Below, in pieces: positions 36,030-45,721 of a DNA stretch of 64,000 bases (positions within the stretch are counted from its first letter, which is position 1; each line of letters starts with the position of its first letter). Position numbers and translations under genes: made by a program. The notes beneath the pieces are model-generated. The model did not search any database and was not told where the DNA came from. It was given only the letters and a program-made list of their open reading frames with translations. Location of the stretch: assembly GCA_027485145.1 (NCBI GenBank), contig JAIXRO010000078.1, positions 1 through 64,000 of the forward strand, in the 5' to 3' direction. The stretch is from Hyphomonadaceae bacterium. Lineage in GTDB: Bacteria; Pseudomonadota; Alphaproteobacteria; Caulobacterales; Hyphomonadaceae.

Positions 36030-36209
36030 TTAGTTTGCCGGTCCGCTATCGGCTTCGCCGAGGAGGATCGCGGCGACCTCATCCCAATGGGCCAGCGCTT
36101 CGGTATCGCCCAGAGCCGCAACTTCAGCCGCACGCAGAGTAGCTATAACGACGGCATCTTCGCCATACTGGCGCCAGAGCGCCGCTGCGGTCTGGGCGGC
36201 CTGTGTCAT
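36030..36209 (-). CDS. 59-residue protein coupled to hldE
   Basis: Small protein starting MTQAAQTAAALWRQYGEDAV, acidic and helical, with WRQYGEDAVVIATLRAAEV and ALAHWDEVAAILLGEAD. Its ATG overlaps the hldE stop (ATGA), which argues for a real translated gene. I do not recognise a function; similar short WRQYG-type proteins may be annotated as conserved hypotheticals in alphaproteobacteria. Confidence 0.65.
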   Translation of the reverse strand: MTQAAQTAAALWRQYGEDAVVIATLRAAEVAALGDTEALAHWDEVAAILLGEADSGPAN

Positions 36210-37669
36210 GCGCCGCTCCGTGAGCGCGCGATGATCGACGTGGTCGATTGGCCCGGCACGAGCGGCACGATCACGATTTCGCCGCCGCGCGCTTCCACGA
36301 GATCGGCGCCGACAATCGACTCCCGGGTATAGTCGCCGCCCTTGACCAGAACGTCCGGCTTCAGCGCCGTGATGACTTCGAGCGGCGTATCCTCTTCGAA
36401 GATGACCACGCCGTCCACAGCCGAGAGGCTGGCGAGCACGCTGGCGCGCGCGGCCTGAGCGTTGACCGGGCGCTCGGGACCTTTGAGCCGGCGGACGGAG
36501 GCGTCCGAGTTCAGGCCGACGATCAGACGGTCGCAGCGGGCCCTTGCTTCTTCGAGGACACGGATATGGCCCGGGTGCAGGATGTCGAAGCAGCCATTGG
36601 TGAAACCGATGCGCAGGCCCCCTTCCCGCCAGCGTTCGATCTGGCCGACCATGGCGTCCACCGACAGCGTGCCGGCCTTGGGCGCCCAATGGGGCAGTTC
36701 GGCGGCGTCCAGAAGTTCAGCGACCGCGACGGTGGCCGTTCCCGATTTGCCAACGGCAATGCCGGACGCGAGGATGGCGACTTCGACCGCTTCTTCGAGG
36801 CTCGCGCCTGCGACGATTGCCGCCGCCAGGGCCGCAAGGCTGGTGTCGCCGGCGCCAGAGACGTCGAAGACTTCGCGCGCCTTGCCTGTGACATGTCGAG
36901 GCCGTTCACGGGCGGCGATAAAGGACATCCCCTGCGCGGCCCGGGTAACGACGATGGCGGCGGCGGGGAGCCGGTCGAGGGCCGCGCTCAAGGCGCTTTC
37001 GATTTCGGTCGTGCTCGAAACAGGCAGCGACATTGCGGCGCCAAGCTCGCCGGCGTTCGGCTTCAGGATGGTGGCCGCGCCGTACCGGGCGAAATCCGTG
37101 CCCTTTGGATCGACGATGACCGGAATGGCGTTCGCCTTTGCGGCCGCGAGCGCGGCCGACAGCACGGCGTCGGTCAGGAGGCCCTTGGCGTAGTCGGATA
37201 TGAGGATCGCCGAGACGGCCGGTGCCAGTTCATGGATTGCGGCGATGATGGCGGCCTCGCTGGCGGCGTCGGGCGGGCCCGCCTGCTCGGCGTCGAGCCG
37301 GAGCAGTTGCTGGCTGCCTGCCACGAGCCGGGTCTTGAGGGTGGTTGGCCGGTCCTTGAGCGGGACGAGACGGGCGGAGATGCCCGGGGCATTTTCCAGG
37401 AGGTCGTTCAGCTCCATGCCGGCTTCATCGGCGCCGACCGCGCCGACGATCACGGCGTGCAGGCCGAGGGAGGCCAGATTGCGAGCGACATTCGCAGCGC
37501 CGCCCGCCATGCTGGCGGCGCGGGTTTGCCGGAGCACAGGCACAGGGGCTTCCGGGGAGATGCGGTTGACGACGCCGTAGACGAAGCGGTCCAGCATCAC
37601 ATCGCCGACACACAGGATGCGCTTATCCCGAGCCGTTTCAACGATCTGGCGAAGGCGCGCGGGCAGCAT
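36206..37669 (-). CDS. hldE: Bifunctional heptose-7-phosphate kinase/heptose-1-phosphate adenylyltransferase
   Basis: Makes ADP-heptose for the LPS core. 487 residues. The PfkB-type kinase domain (about 1-330) has GGAANVARNLASLG, KGTDFARYGAATILKPNAGE and DVSGAGDTSLAALAAA. The nucleotidyltransferase domain (about 350-487) has GFTNGCFDILHPGH and NSDASVRRLKGPERPVN. It ends GQSTTSIIARSR. ATG 37669 is set by the family start (MLPARLRQIVETARDKRIL); the open frame extends another 105 codons without homology and overlaps the divergent photolyase region. The Shine-Dalgarno is weak. Confidence 0.95.
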   Translation of the reverse strand: MLPARLRQIVETARDKRILCVGDVMLDRFVYGVVNRISPEAPVPVLRQTRAASMAGGAANVARNLASLGLHAVIVGAVGADEAGMELNDLLENAPGISARLVPLKDRPTTLKTRLVAGSQQLLRLDAEQAGPPDAASEAAIIAAIHELAPAVSAILISDYAKGLLTDAVLSAALAAAKANAIPVIVDPKGTDFARYGAATILKPNAGELGAAMSLPVSSTTEIESALSAALDRLPAAAIVVTRAAQGMSFIAARERPRHVTGKAREVFDVSGAGDTSLAALAAAIVAGASLEEAVEVAILASGIAVGKSGTATVAVAELLDAAELPHWAPKAGTLSVDAMVGQIERWREGGLRIGFTNGCFDILHPGHIRVLEEARARCDRLIVGLNSDASVRRLKGPERPVNAQAARASVLASLSAVDGVVIFEEDTPLEVITALKPDVLVKGGDYTRESIVGADLVEARGGEIVIVPLVPGQSTTSIIARSRSGA

Positions 37670-37745
37670 AAGGCACTTTCTTTGGGCTTTCGGGCGGTAT
37701 AGCCACCTGCTGACAGGGTTGAAAGTGCAGGCATGCAGGGGCGAT

Positions 37746-37775
37746 TGATCCAAACCTCCGAAGCGGCCGTATCCA
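37746..37775 (+). promoter_or_regulatory. Possible RpoE/ECF-type promoter upstream of photolyase operon
   Basis: An exact TGATCC at 37746-37751, the -35 of the Rhodobacter sphaeroides singlet-oxygen sigma factor RpoE, followed after 18 bases by TATCCA (37770-37775), 33 bases before the photolyase ATG. The -10 match is poor (TAAGA expected). It is supported mainly by the type of genes downstream. Confidence 0.35.
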
Positions 37776-37808
37776 TACCAGACAAATGACAGGATCTGGC
37801 TCAGTTTC

Positions 37809-39266
37809 ATGACCATATTGCCGCCCTCCATTGTCTGGTTCCGCGAGGATCTGAGGCTTGCCGACAATCCGGCGCTGGCGGCTGCGGTGGCGGCGGGCGG
37901 GCCGGTGATCTGCCTGTTCGTCCGGGAGACCGGCGTTGAGGGCGTGCGCCCGCTGGGCGGGGCGTCGAACTGGTGGCTCGACAAGAGCCTTCAGTCCCTG
38001 GACCGCTCGCTCTCTGGGGCCGGTGGGCGGCTGGTTCTGCGGACCGGGCACCCCAAGGCGGTGCTGTTCGACCTGATCCGGGAGACGGGCGCGAAATCGG
38101 TGGTCTGGAACCGGCGGTACGGGGAGCCGGAGAAGCACACGGACGCGGACATCAAGGCGGCGCTCAAGGATGCGGGCGTGCTGGCGCAGAGCTTCAACGG
38201 GCGGCTGCTGATGGAGCCTTGGGAGCTGAAGACGGGCTCGGGTGGCTATTACCGGGTGTTCACGCCGTTCTGGCGCGCCTTACAGGCGGCGTATGTGGCG
38301 CCTCCGGCGTTGGACGCGCCGAAGCGTATCGAGGGCGTGGACGTCGAAAGCGAGCGGCTGGCGGACTGGCCGCTGCATCCGAGCGCGCCAGATTGGTCCG
38401 CCGGACTGCGCGCCGCCTGGACCCCGGGCGAGGCCGGCGCGAAGGCGCGGCTTCTCAGGTTCCTGGAAGGCCCGGTCAATCAATACGCGGAAGATCGCAA
38501 CCGGCCAGACCTCGACACGTCGTCGTCGCAACTTTCCCCGCATCTCCGGTTTGGCGAGATCGGACCCGCGCAGATCTGGCGGGCCGTGAAGGCCGGCGTT
38601 GCGGCAGGACGCATCGATGAGCGCCCAGCCCATGTGTTCCTCTCGGAGATCGCATGGCGCGAATTCTCGAATGTCCTTCTGAGTTTCAATCAGCAGCTTG
38701 CCCGCAAGAATTACAATTCCAACTTTGACCGGATGCCCTGGCGGCAGGACACGGCGGCGCTGACAGCCTGGCAGCGCGGTGAAACCGGCTATCCGGTCGT
38801 TGACGCCGGCATGCGCCAGCTGTGGCACACCGGATGGATGCACAACCGTGTGCGGATGATCGTCGCCTCCTTCCTGACGAAGCACTTGCTGCTTCCCTGG
38901 CAGGCCGGTGAGGACTGGTTCTGGGACACGCTTGTGGACGCTGATCCGGCCATCAACGCAGCAAGCTGGCAATGGACGGCCGGCAGCGGCGCGGATGCCG
39001 CGCCATATTTCCGCGTGTTCAATCCGATCACCCAAGGCAGCAAGTTCGACGAAACGGGCGGATATGTCCGCCGGTGGTGTCCGGAACTCGCGAAGATGCC
39101 GGACAAGTTTCTTCACGCACCGTTCGAGGCGCCAGAGAGCGTGCGTTCAAAGGCTGGCGTGATCCTTGGCAGGACCTATCCGGAGCCAATCGTCGAACAC
39201 AGCGCGGCGCGTGAACGTGCGCTGGACGCATATAAGCAGACCAAAGAGGAGCAGGGGGCGGCATGA
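37809..39266 (+). CDS. phrB: Deoxyribodipyrimidine photo-lyase
   Basis: Light-dependent repair of cyclobutane pyrimidine dimers. 485 residues: N-terminal antenna-binding alpha/beta domain (IVWFREDLRLADNPAL), linker, C-terminal FAD domain with FLEGPVNQYAEDRNRPD, TSSSQLSPHLRFGEI, GYPVVDAGMRQLWHTGWMHN and the adenine-pocket region DWFWDTLVDADPAINAASWQ then WTAGSGADAAPYFRVFNP. A class I CPD photolyase by these motifs. Its stop overlaps the start of the FAD oxidase gene (ATGA), the first link of a four-gene coupled operon. Confidence 0.94.
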   Translation: MTILPPSIVWFREDLRLADNPALAAAVAAGGPVICLFVRETGVEGVRPLGGASNWWLDKSLQSLDRSLSGAGGRLVLRTGHPKAVLFDLIRETGAKSVVWNRRYGEPEKHTDADIKAALKDAGVLAQSFNGRLLMEPWELKTGSGGYYRVFTPFWRALQAAYVAPPALDAPKRIEGVDVESERLADWPLHPSAPDWSAGLRAAWTPGEAGAKARLLRFLEGPVNQYAEDRNRPDLDTSSSQLSPHLRFGEIGPAQIWRAVKAGVAAGRIDERPAHVFLSEIAWREFSNVLLSFNQQLARKNYNSNFDRMPWRQDTAALTAWQRGETGYPVVDAGMRQLWHTGWMHNRVRMIVASFLTKHLLLPWQAGEDWFWDTLVDADPAINAASWQWTAGSGADAAPYFRVFNPITQGSKFDETGGYVRRWCPELAKMPDKFLHAPFEAPESVRSKAGVILGRTYPEPIVEHSAARERALDAYKQTKEEQGAA

Positions 39267-40579
39267 AAAAAATCGCGGTCATCGGATCGGGCGTATCGGG
39301 TCTTGGCGCAGCCTGGGCGCTTCGAGACAAGGCGGACGTCACCGTATTCGAGAAATCTTCGCGGGCAGGCGGTCATGCGTGCACGCACAAGTTCGATTAT
39401 GATGGGAGCCCCCTCAGCGTCGATCTCGGTTTCATTGTCTATAACGGGCTCAACTATCCGAACCTGATCGGCTTCTTCGACGCACTTGGTGTCAAGACAG
39501 AAGTCTCCGACATGAGTTTTTCTGTGACCGATCCTGCGGGCTGGACATGGGCTTCGACACCGGCTGGCATCTTCGCGCAGAAGCGCAACCTGCTGAGCCT
39601 GCGGTTTCACCGGTTCTGGCGAACGATACTGAAGTTCAATGATCTCGCGCGCACGGAACTGGCCGCAGACGCGGTGCAGGATACCACGCTCGGAGCCTGG
39701 CTCGACCGGCACGGGTTCGATAACGATTTCCGCCTCAATTACATCCTCCCCATGGGCGCCGCGATCTGGTCCACGCCCGAGGACCGGATGCTGGACTATC
39801 CGGCGAAAAGCTTCTTCCAGTTTTTCGACAATCACCGCCTGATGCACAAGGAGCGCCCGCAATGGCGGACCGTGTCGGGTGGGAGCGAAAGCTACGTGAG
39901 TCAGGTCGCCGGGATTCTCGGCTCCCGGCTTCGCCTGAACACTGGCGTGACCAGGGTGCATCCTTTCGGTGGCAAGGTCGCCGTGGTTCTGGCGTCGGGC
40001 GCGACTGAAGTGTTCGACGATGTCATTCTGGCGGGTCACTCTGACGAGTCCCTGAACCTCGTGGAGCGCGATTACGAGAACGCTGCATTCTTCCTGCGCT
40101 CCGTGAGGTACCGTCCGAACACGATCTATCTTCACCGCGACCCTGCGCTCATGCCGGGTCGCAAGGCCGCCTGGGCGAGCTGGAATGTCATCAAGCAGGG
40201 GAACGGGGACATTTGCCTGACCTATTGGATGAACCGGCTGCAGAACATCGACCCAAAGATGCCGGTCTTCATCACGTTGAATCCGGAAACGCCCCCTGCC
40301 CCGGCTCTGACCTTCCACGAATACAGCTTTGACCATCCTCAATTCGACGCTGCTGCCGAAGCGGCCGTGCGATCCATCAAGCGGATTCAGGGACAGGATG
40401 GGTTGTGGTTTGCAGGTGCCTGGATGGGCCGCGGCTTCCATGAGGACGGCTTGAAATCGGGTCTCTCCCCAGCGCTGTCGCTCGGCGGGCAAGTGCCTTG
40501 GGACGCGAAGGGCGTGGACATCGTCACGGCGCAGCGCAACACTTCGGAACCTGAAGCGAAGGCCGGAGTATCCGCGTGA
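39263..40579 (+). CDS. FAD-dependent amine-oxidase-type oxidoreductase
   Basis: A 438-residue flavoprotein. The dinucleotide motif is IAVIGSGVSGLGAAWAL (about 4-20), followed by VFEKSSRAGGHACT. The C-terminal FAD region is GLWFAGAWMGRGFHEDGLKS. The stretch VDLGFIVYNGLNYPNLIGFF is typical of the NAD/FAD-binding amine oxidase group that occurs next to DUF1365 and cyclopropane-fatty-acid-synthase genes. The substrate is not a free amine by necessity; context suggests a phospholipid acyl chain (dehydrogenation or isomerisation). GTGA overlap with the next gene. Confidence 0.88.
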   Translation: MKKIAVIGSGVSGLGAAWALRDKADVTVFEKSSRAGGHACTHKFDYDGSPLSVDLGFIVYNGLNYPNLIGFFDALGVKTEVSDMSFSVTDPAGWTWASTPAGIFAQKRNLLSLRFHRFWRTILKFNDLARTELAADAVQDTTLGAWLDRHGFDNDFRLNYILPMGAAIWSTPEDRMLDYPAKSFFQFFDNHRLMHKERPQWRTVSGGSESYVSQVAGILGSRLRLNTGVTRVHPFGGKVAVVLASGATEVFDDVILAGHSDESLNLVERDYENAAFFLRSVRYRPNTIYLHRDPALMPGRKAAWASWNVIKQGNGDICLTYWMNRLQNIDPKMPVFITLNPETPPAPALTFHEYSFDHPQFDAAAEAAVRSIKRIQGQDGLWFAGAWMGRGFHEDGLKSGLSPALSLGGQVPWDAKGVDIVTAQRNTSEPEAKAGVSA

Positions 40580-41385
40580 ATCTACCGCCAATGCGGCTAT
40601 GGTGGGGGCAAACGCTGCACAAGCGCTTCCTGCCATTCGAACGCATGTTTCAATACAAGCTCGTGCTCATCGACGTGGATATCGACCGCCTCGCAGAGGC
40701 TGCACGCATGTCTGGATTGTTCACCGTCAATCGCCCCGGCCTGTTCTCGTTCTATGAAGCTGATCATGGCGGCAAGGAGCGTAAAGTCAGTCTTCGGTCC
40801 TGGGCCGAAGACCTGTTCGCAACCGCTGGCGTGAAGCTGCAATCCGGAACTATCCGGCTGGTGACGTTCCCGCGCCACTTCTTCTACAAGTTTGCGCCGC
40901 TCTCACTCTGGTACGGGTATGCCGGAGACGGACAGCTCAAAGGCATCATCTACGAAGTGCGCAACACGTTCGGCGAACGTCATTGCTACGTGGCGGCGGT
41001 CGATGCGGCGCGGTCCGTCCATACGGCCGACAAGAACTTTCATGTCTCGCCGTTTTTTGATGTGAGCGGCCAGTATCAGTTCACCTTGAGAACGCCCGGG
41101 CCAACGCTTGATGTGGTGGTCGAGAACATAAAAGACGGCACGCGCATGCACCTCGCCAACATCAAGGCCCGTATCCTTGAAGCAAGTACCGCAAACCTGC
41201 TCAAGACCGCAGTCACAAACCCCATGTCCACGATCGGTGTCACGTTTGGAATCCACTGGCAGGCGCTGCTCCTCTGGGCGCGCGGTGCGGCGTATCATTC
41301 GAAGCCGGTCCTGCCCAAATTCAACAGCACTGTTGCGGTTACTTCGATCCCGACCAAGACCATCAAACCGGAAGACCTTGTATGA
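40576..41385 (+). CDS. DUF1365 family protein
   Basis: A 269-residue DUF1365 protein of unknown activity. Family marks: TLHKRFLPFERMFQYKLVLI near the start, PRHFFYKFAPLSLWYGYAGD, VRNTFGERHCYV and KNFHVSPFFDVSGQYQF. It starts with GTG 40576 overlapping the previous stop, and its stop overlaps the methyltransferase start (ATGA). It nearly always accompanies the FAD oxidase and CFA-synthase-like genes, so it likely takes part in the same acyl-chain modification. Confidence 0.9.
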   Translation: MNLPPMRLWWGQTLHKRFLPFERMFQYKLVLIDVDIDRLAEAARMSGLFTVNRPGLFSFYEADHGGKERKVSLRSWAEDLFATAGVKLQSGTIRLVTFPRHFFYKFAPLSLWYGYAGDGQLKGIIYEVRNTFGERHCYVAAVDAARSVHTADKNFHVSPFFDVSGQYQFTLRTPGPTLDVVVENIKDGTRMHLANIKARILEASTANLLKTAVTNPMSTIGVTFGIHWQALLLWARGAAYHSKPVLPKFNSTVAVTSIPTKTIKPEDLV

Positions 41386-42608
41386 GTACTGCCCTTCTCG
41401 CCACGCCCCAGATCATCCGCCAGCTGAAGAATGTGCCAGCGAGCTTTCGCATTGCGGCGATGGTCCTGTTCCGCACCAAGCACGGTGCGCTGACGTTTGT
41501 ACTGCCGGACGGAACCGAACTGCTGTTCAAGACTGAGGGTGAAGGCCCGATCGCCAGGATCAATGTTCACAACTTCCGTTTCGTGAACCGCGCGCTGGCC
41601 GGCGGTGATGTCGCGTTTGCGGAATCCTACATGGACGGCGACTGGTCGACGCCCGATCTGACCGCGGTGCTCCGCTTCTTTTCGGCGAATTTCGACGCCG
41701 CGACCAAGCTCTCGCGCGGCAATGTCTTTGTTCAGTGGATGAATATGCTGAGGCATATGTTCGGACGCCGGAACTCCAAGGCCGGCGCCCGCAAGAACAT
41801 CATGGCGCACTATGATCTTGGCAACGCGTTCTACGAGACCTGGCTCGACCCCTCGATGACCTACTCGTCAGCCTATTTCGAGAGCCCCAACCAGTCGCTC
41901 GAGCAAGGTCAGCTCAACAAGTACCGCCAGATCTGCGAACGTATCCATGCCGGTCCCGACTCCCATATCCTTGAAATCGGCTGCGGATGGGGCGGCTTCG
42001 CGGAGTATGCCGCCAAGCATTGCGGCAGCAAGGTCACCTGCCTCACAATTTCACCCGCGCAGAAAGCCTTTGCAGATGAGCGCATGCGCCGGAACGGACT
42101 GAGCGACCGGGTCGAAATCCGGCTCGAGGACTACCGGGACCATTTCGGCGAGTATGACGGGATTGCTTCGATCGAGATGTTCGAGGCAGTCGGGGAGGCC
42201 TATTGGCCGAGTTATTTTGCGAAGGTGTTTTCGTCGCTCAAGAAGGGTGGCCGCGCCGGACTGCAGATCATCACGATCAATGATGACCTGTTCCCGCGCT
42301 ACCGCGAGCGTGTCGATTTCATCCAGCAGCATATTTTTCCGGGCGGCATGCTGATCAGCGAGAAAGTGCTGAAGGAGCAACTGGCGACCGCAGGGCTGCG
42401 CCATGACGGGGTGGCCTATTTCGGACAGGACTATGCCCGAACGTGCCGCGAATGGTCGCGTGCGTTCAATGCACGCTGGGACGACATCCGGCCCCTCGGA
42501 TTTGACGAGCAGTTCCGCCGGCTCTGGAACTTCTACTTCAGCTATTGCGAAGCCGGTTTCAGCGATGGCCGGATCAATGTCGGCCAGTTCCAGCTGACGC
42601 GAAACTGA
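41382..42608 (+). CDS. Cyclopropane-fatty-acyl-phospholipid synthase family methyltransferase
   Basis: A 408-residue SAM-dependent methyltransferase acting on unsaturated acyl chains of membrane phospholipids. The N-terminal domain (about 1-130) is typical of CfaS. MAHYDLGNAFYETWLDPSMT then YSSAYF (141-166) and the SAM loop HILEIGCGWGGFAEY (about 195-209) follow, then FEAVGEAYWPSYF and GRAGLQIITI. The bicarbonate-pocket motif YSCAY of classical CFA synthases reads YSSAY here, which occurs in relatives making methyl-branched rather than cyclopropane chains (recalled, not checked). Last gene of the photolyase operon; it ends 7 bases from convergent pyrG. Confidence 0.9.
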   Translation: MSTALLATPQIIRQLKNVPASFRIAAMVLFRTKHGALTFVLPDGTELLFKTEGEGPIARINVHNFRFVNRALAGGDVAFAESYMDGDWSTPDLTAVLRFFSANFDAATKLSRGNVFVQWMNMLRHMFGRRNSKAGARKNIMAHYDLGNAFYETWLDPSMTYSSAYFESPNQSLEQGQLNKYRQICERIHAGPDSHILEIGCGWGGFAEYAAKHCGSKVTCLTISPAQKAFADERMRRNGLSDRVEIRLEDYRDHFGEYDGIASIEMFEAVGEAYWPSYFAKVFSSLKKGGRAGLQIITINDDLFPRYRERVDFIQQHIFPGGMLISEKVLKEQLATAGLRHDGVAYFGQDYARTCREWSRAFNARWDDIRPLGFDEQFRRLWNFYFSYCEAGFSDGRINVGQFQLTRN

Positions 42609-42615
42609 TCCAACG

Positions 42616-44259
<1,644 letters not shown>

Positions 44260-44270
44260 TTATTGCAATG

Positions 44271-44295
44271 ATTCGAGCGGCGCGCGCGCTCGAAT
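44271..44295. repeat. 9-bp-stem hairpin in the pyrG leader
   Basis: ATTCGAGCG (44271-44279), loop GCGCGCG, CGCTCGAAT (44287-44295). On the transcript it ends 20 bases before the pyrG ATG; between them is a smaller dyad CATT-ATTGC-AATG. It sits 17 bases after the secG stop, so it may act as secG transcript end or control pyrG. Confidence 0.65.
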
Positions 44296-44312
44296 GCCGG
44301 GACGGATCAAAA

Positions 44313-44804
44313 TTACTGGGGAATTGGCTCGGCTGGCGCCGGCTCGGTCACGACTTCTGGCGCAGTTGTGGTCGTCGTCTCGGGCGTTGCCGTTGCGGCA
44401 GGCGGCGTCACGGTGGCAGCGGGCGCAGGAGCGGTGTCAACGGGTGCGGCCGGCGCGGCCGGAGCAGGTTCATTCTCGAGCAGGGGGACCGACGGATCAA
44501 AGAGATCGACCGGACCTTCCGGGGCTGTCGTAGGGAGCGTCTCTTCAAGCGCTCTCTCAATACCGGAAGTGCCCTCCTTGGAGCGGTTTGCAATGGAGGT
44601 CAGGGCGAGGCTGGTAGCGAAGAAGATGCCGCCGATGATGATGGTTGTGCGCACAATGGCACCCGCGGCGCCACGTCCGGACATCAGCGAGTTTGCGCCG
44701 CCGCCACCGATTCCGAGACCGCCGCCCTCCGATTTCTGGACCAGCACGAGGCCGATCATCGCCAAAGCGGCCAGAATATGGATGACGAGTATGACGTTCT
44801 GCAT
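44313..44804 (-). CDS. secG: Preprotein translocase subunit SecG
   Basis: Small SecYEG subunit, 163 residues. The first helix is MQNVILVIHILAALAMIGLV, then LVQKSEGGGLGIGGGGANSL with the conserved cytoplasmic loop, then helix two TIIIGGIFFATSLALTSIA. The last 90 or so residues are an Ala/Pro/Thr-rich tail (ATVTPPAATATPETTTTT) that enteric SecG lacks but alphaproteobacterial SecG often has. It lies 72 bases downstream of the tpiA stop, on the same strand. Confidence 0.93.
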   Translation of the reverse strand: MQNVILVIHILAALAMIGLVLVQKSEGGGLGIGGGGANSLMSGRGAAGAIVRTTIIIGGIFFATSLALTSIANRSKEGTSGIERALEETLPTTAPEGPVDLFDPSVPLLENEPAPAAPAAPVDTAPAPAATVTPPAATATPETTTTTAPEVVTEPAPAEPIPQ

Positions 44805-44876
44805 GTTGGGGGCCTGGCTGACTTGGATTTTCGCGCTCGCTTATCCCGCTTATGGGCGTTCGCCAAGCCGGACCGC

Positions 44877-45635
44877 TCACTCGGACAGTGACGCAGCCGT
44901 CCGGTAGATGGCGAGGAAGTCCGCCGCCTTCAAGCTGGCACCTCCAATCAGGCCACCATCGACGTTGGAAATTGGCAGTATTTCCGGCGCATTGGCGGGG
45001 CTCAGGCTTCCGCCGTACAAAATTCGGACCTTTGCCCCGGGCGCACCGAAGCGCGCAACGAGCCTTTGGCGAACGAAATCGTGCACTTCGCTTATCTGCA
45101 CTGGGGTAGCGACCCGGCCCGTTCCGATGGCCCAAAGCGGCTCGTAGGCGACGACAACCCCGGATTCAGATGGCAAGCCGGCGAGCGAGCCCTCGATTTG
45201 GGTCTCGATCACGGACAGGGTCTCACCGGAATTGCGCTGCTCCAGCGTTTCGCCGACGCAAATGATGGGCATCAGGCCCGCGCCGAGCGCCGCGGCTGCC
45301 TGCGCGGCCACGATTGCATCGGTTTCGCCGTGCGCGGTTCGACGTTCCGAATGCCCCACGATGACATAGACCGCGCCCGCTTCTTTGAGCATCGCAGCGG
45401 AAATGTCGCCTGTGTAGGCCCCCTTCTCGAGCGCATGGCAGGTCTGGCCACCGGTCTTCAGCGATGTGCCGGCTGCCTCGCGGCTCGCTTCAGGCAGAAG
45501 CGTCGCGGGAACGCACAAAACAGCCTCCGGACCGTGTTCCGAGGGATCGATTCCGGCCGAAATGTCGCGCACGACCTGCAACTCGGCGCGCAAGCCATTC
45601 ATCTTCCAATTTCCCGCGATCAGCTTCCTGTTCAC
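44877..45635 (-). CDS. tpiA: Triosephosphate isomerase
   Basis: Interconverts dihydroxyacetone phosphate and glyceraldehyde-3-phosphate. 252 residues with K11 in NWKMN, H95 in VGHSERR, E165 in AYEPLWAIGTG, and the phosphate-binding ILYGGSLSP and GGLIGGASL. The start is a GTG at 45635, one codon before the NRKLIAGNWKMNG core, preceded by AGGGA; the open frame to 45704 crosses into the divergent promoter region. Divergent from ppiD, with 86 bases between the starts. Confidence 0.96.
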   Translation of the reverse strand: MNRKLIAGNWKMNGLRAELQVVRDISAGIDPSEHGPEAVLCVPATLLPEASREAAGTSLKTGGQTCHALEKGAYTGDISAAMLKEAGAVYVIVGHSERRTAHGETDAIVAAQAAAALGAGLMPIICVGETLEQRNSGETLSVIETQIEGSLAGLPSESGVVVAYEPLWAIGTGRVATPVQISEVHDFVRQRLVARFGAPGAKVRILYGGSLSPANAPEILPISNVDGGLIGGASLKAADFLAIYRTAASLSE

Positions 45636-45721
45636 GCCGCCATCCCTATCTTGCAAGTAACCGGTCGGTCGCCTAGCAAGCTGTGAGCCAACCGGCAAAC
45701 CCAATCCAAAGAGACGTGCCC

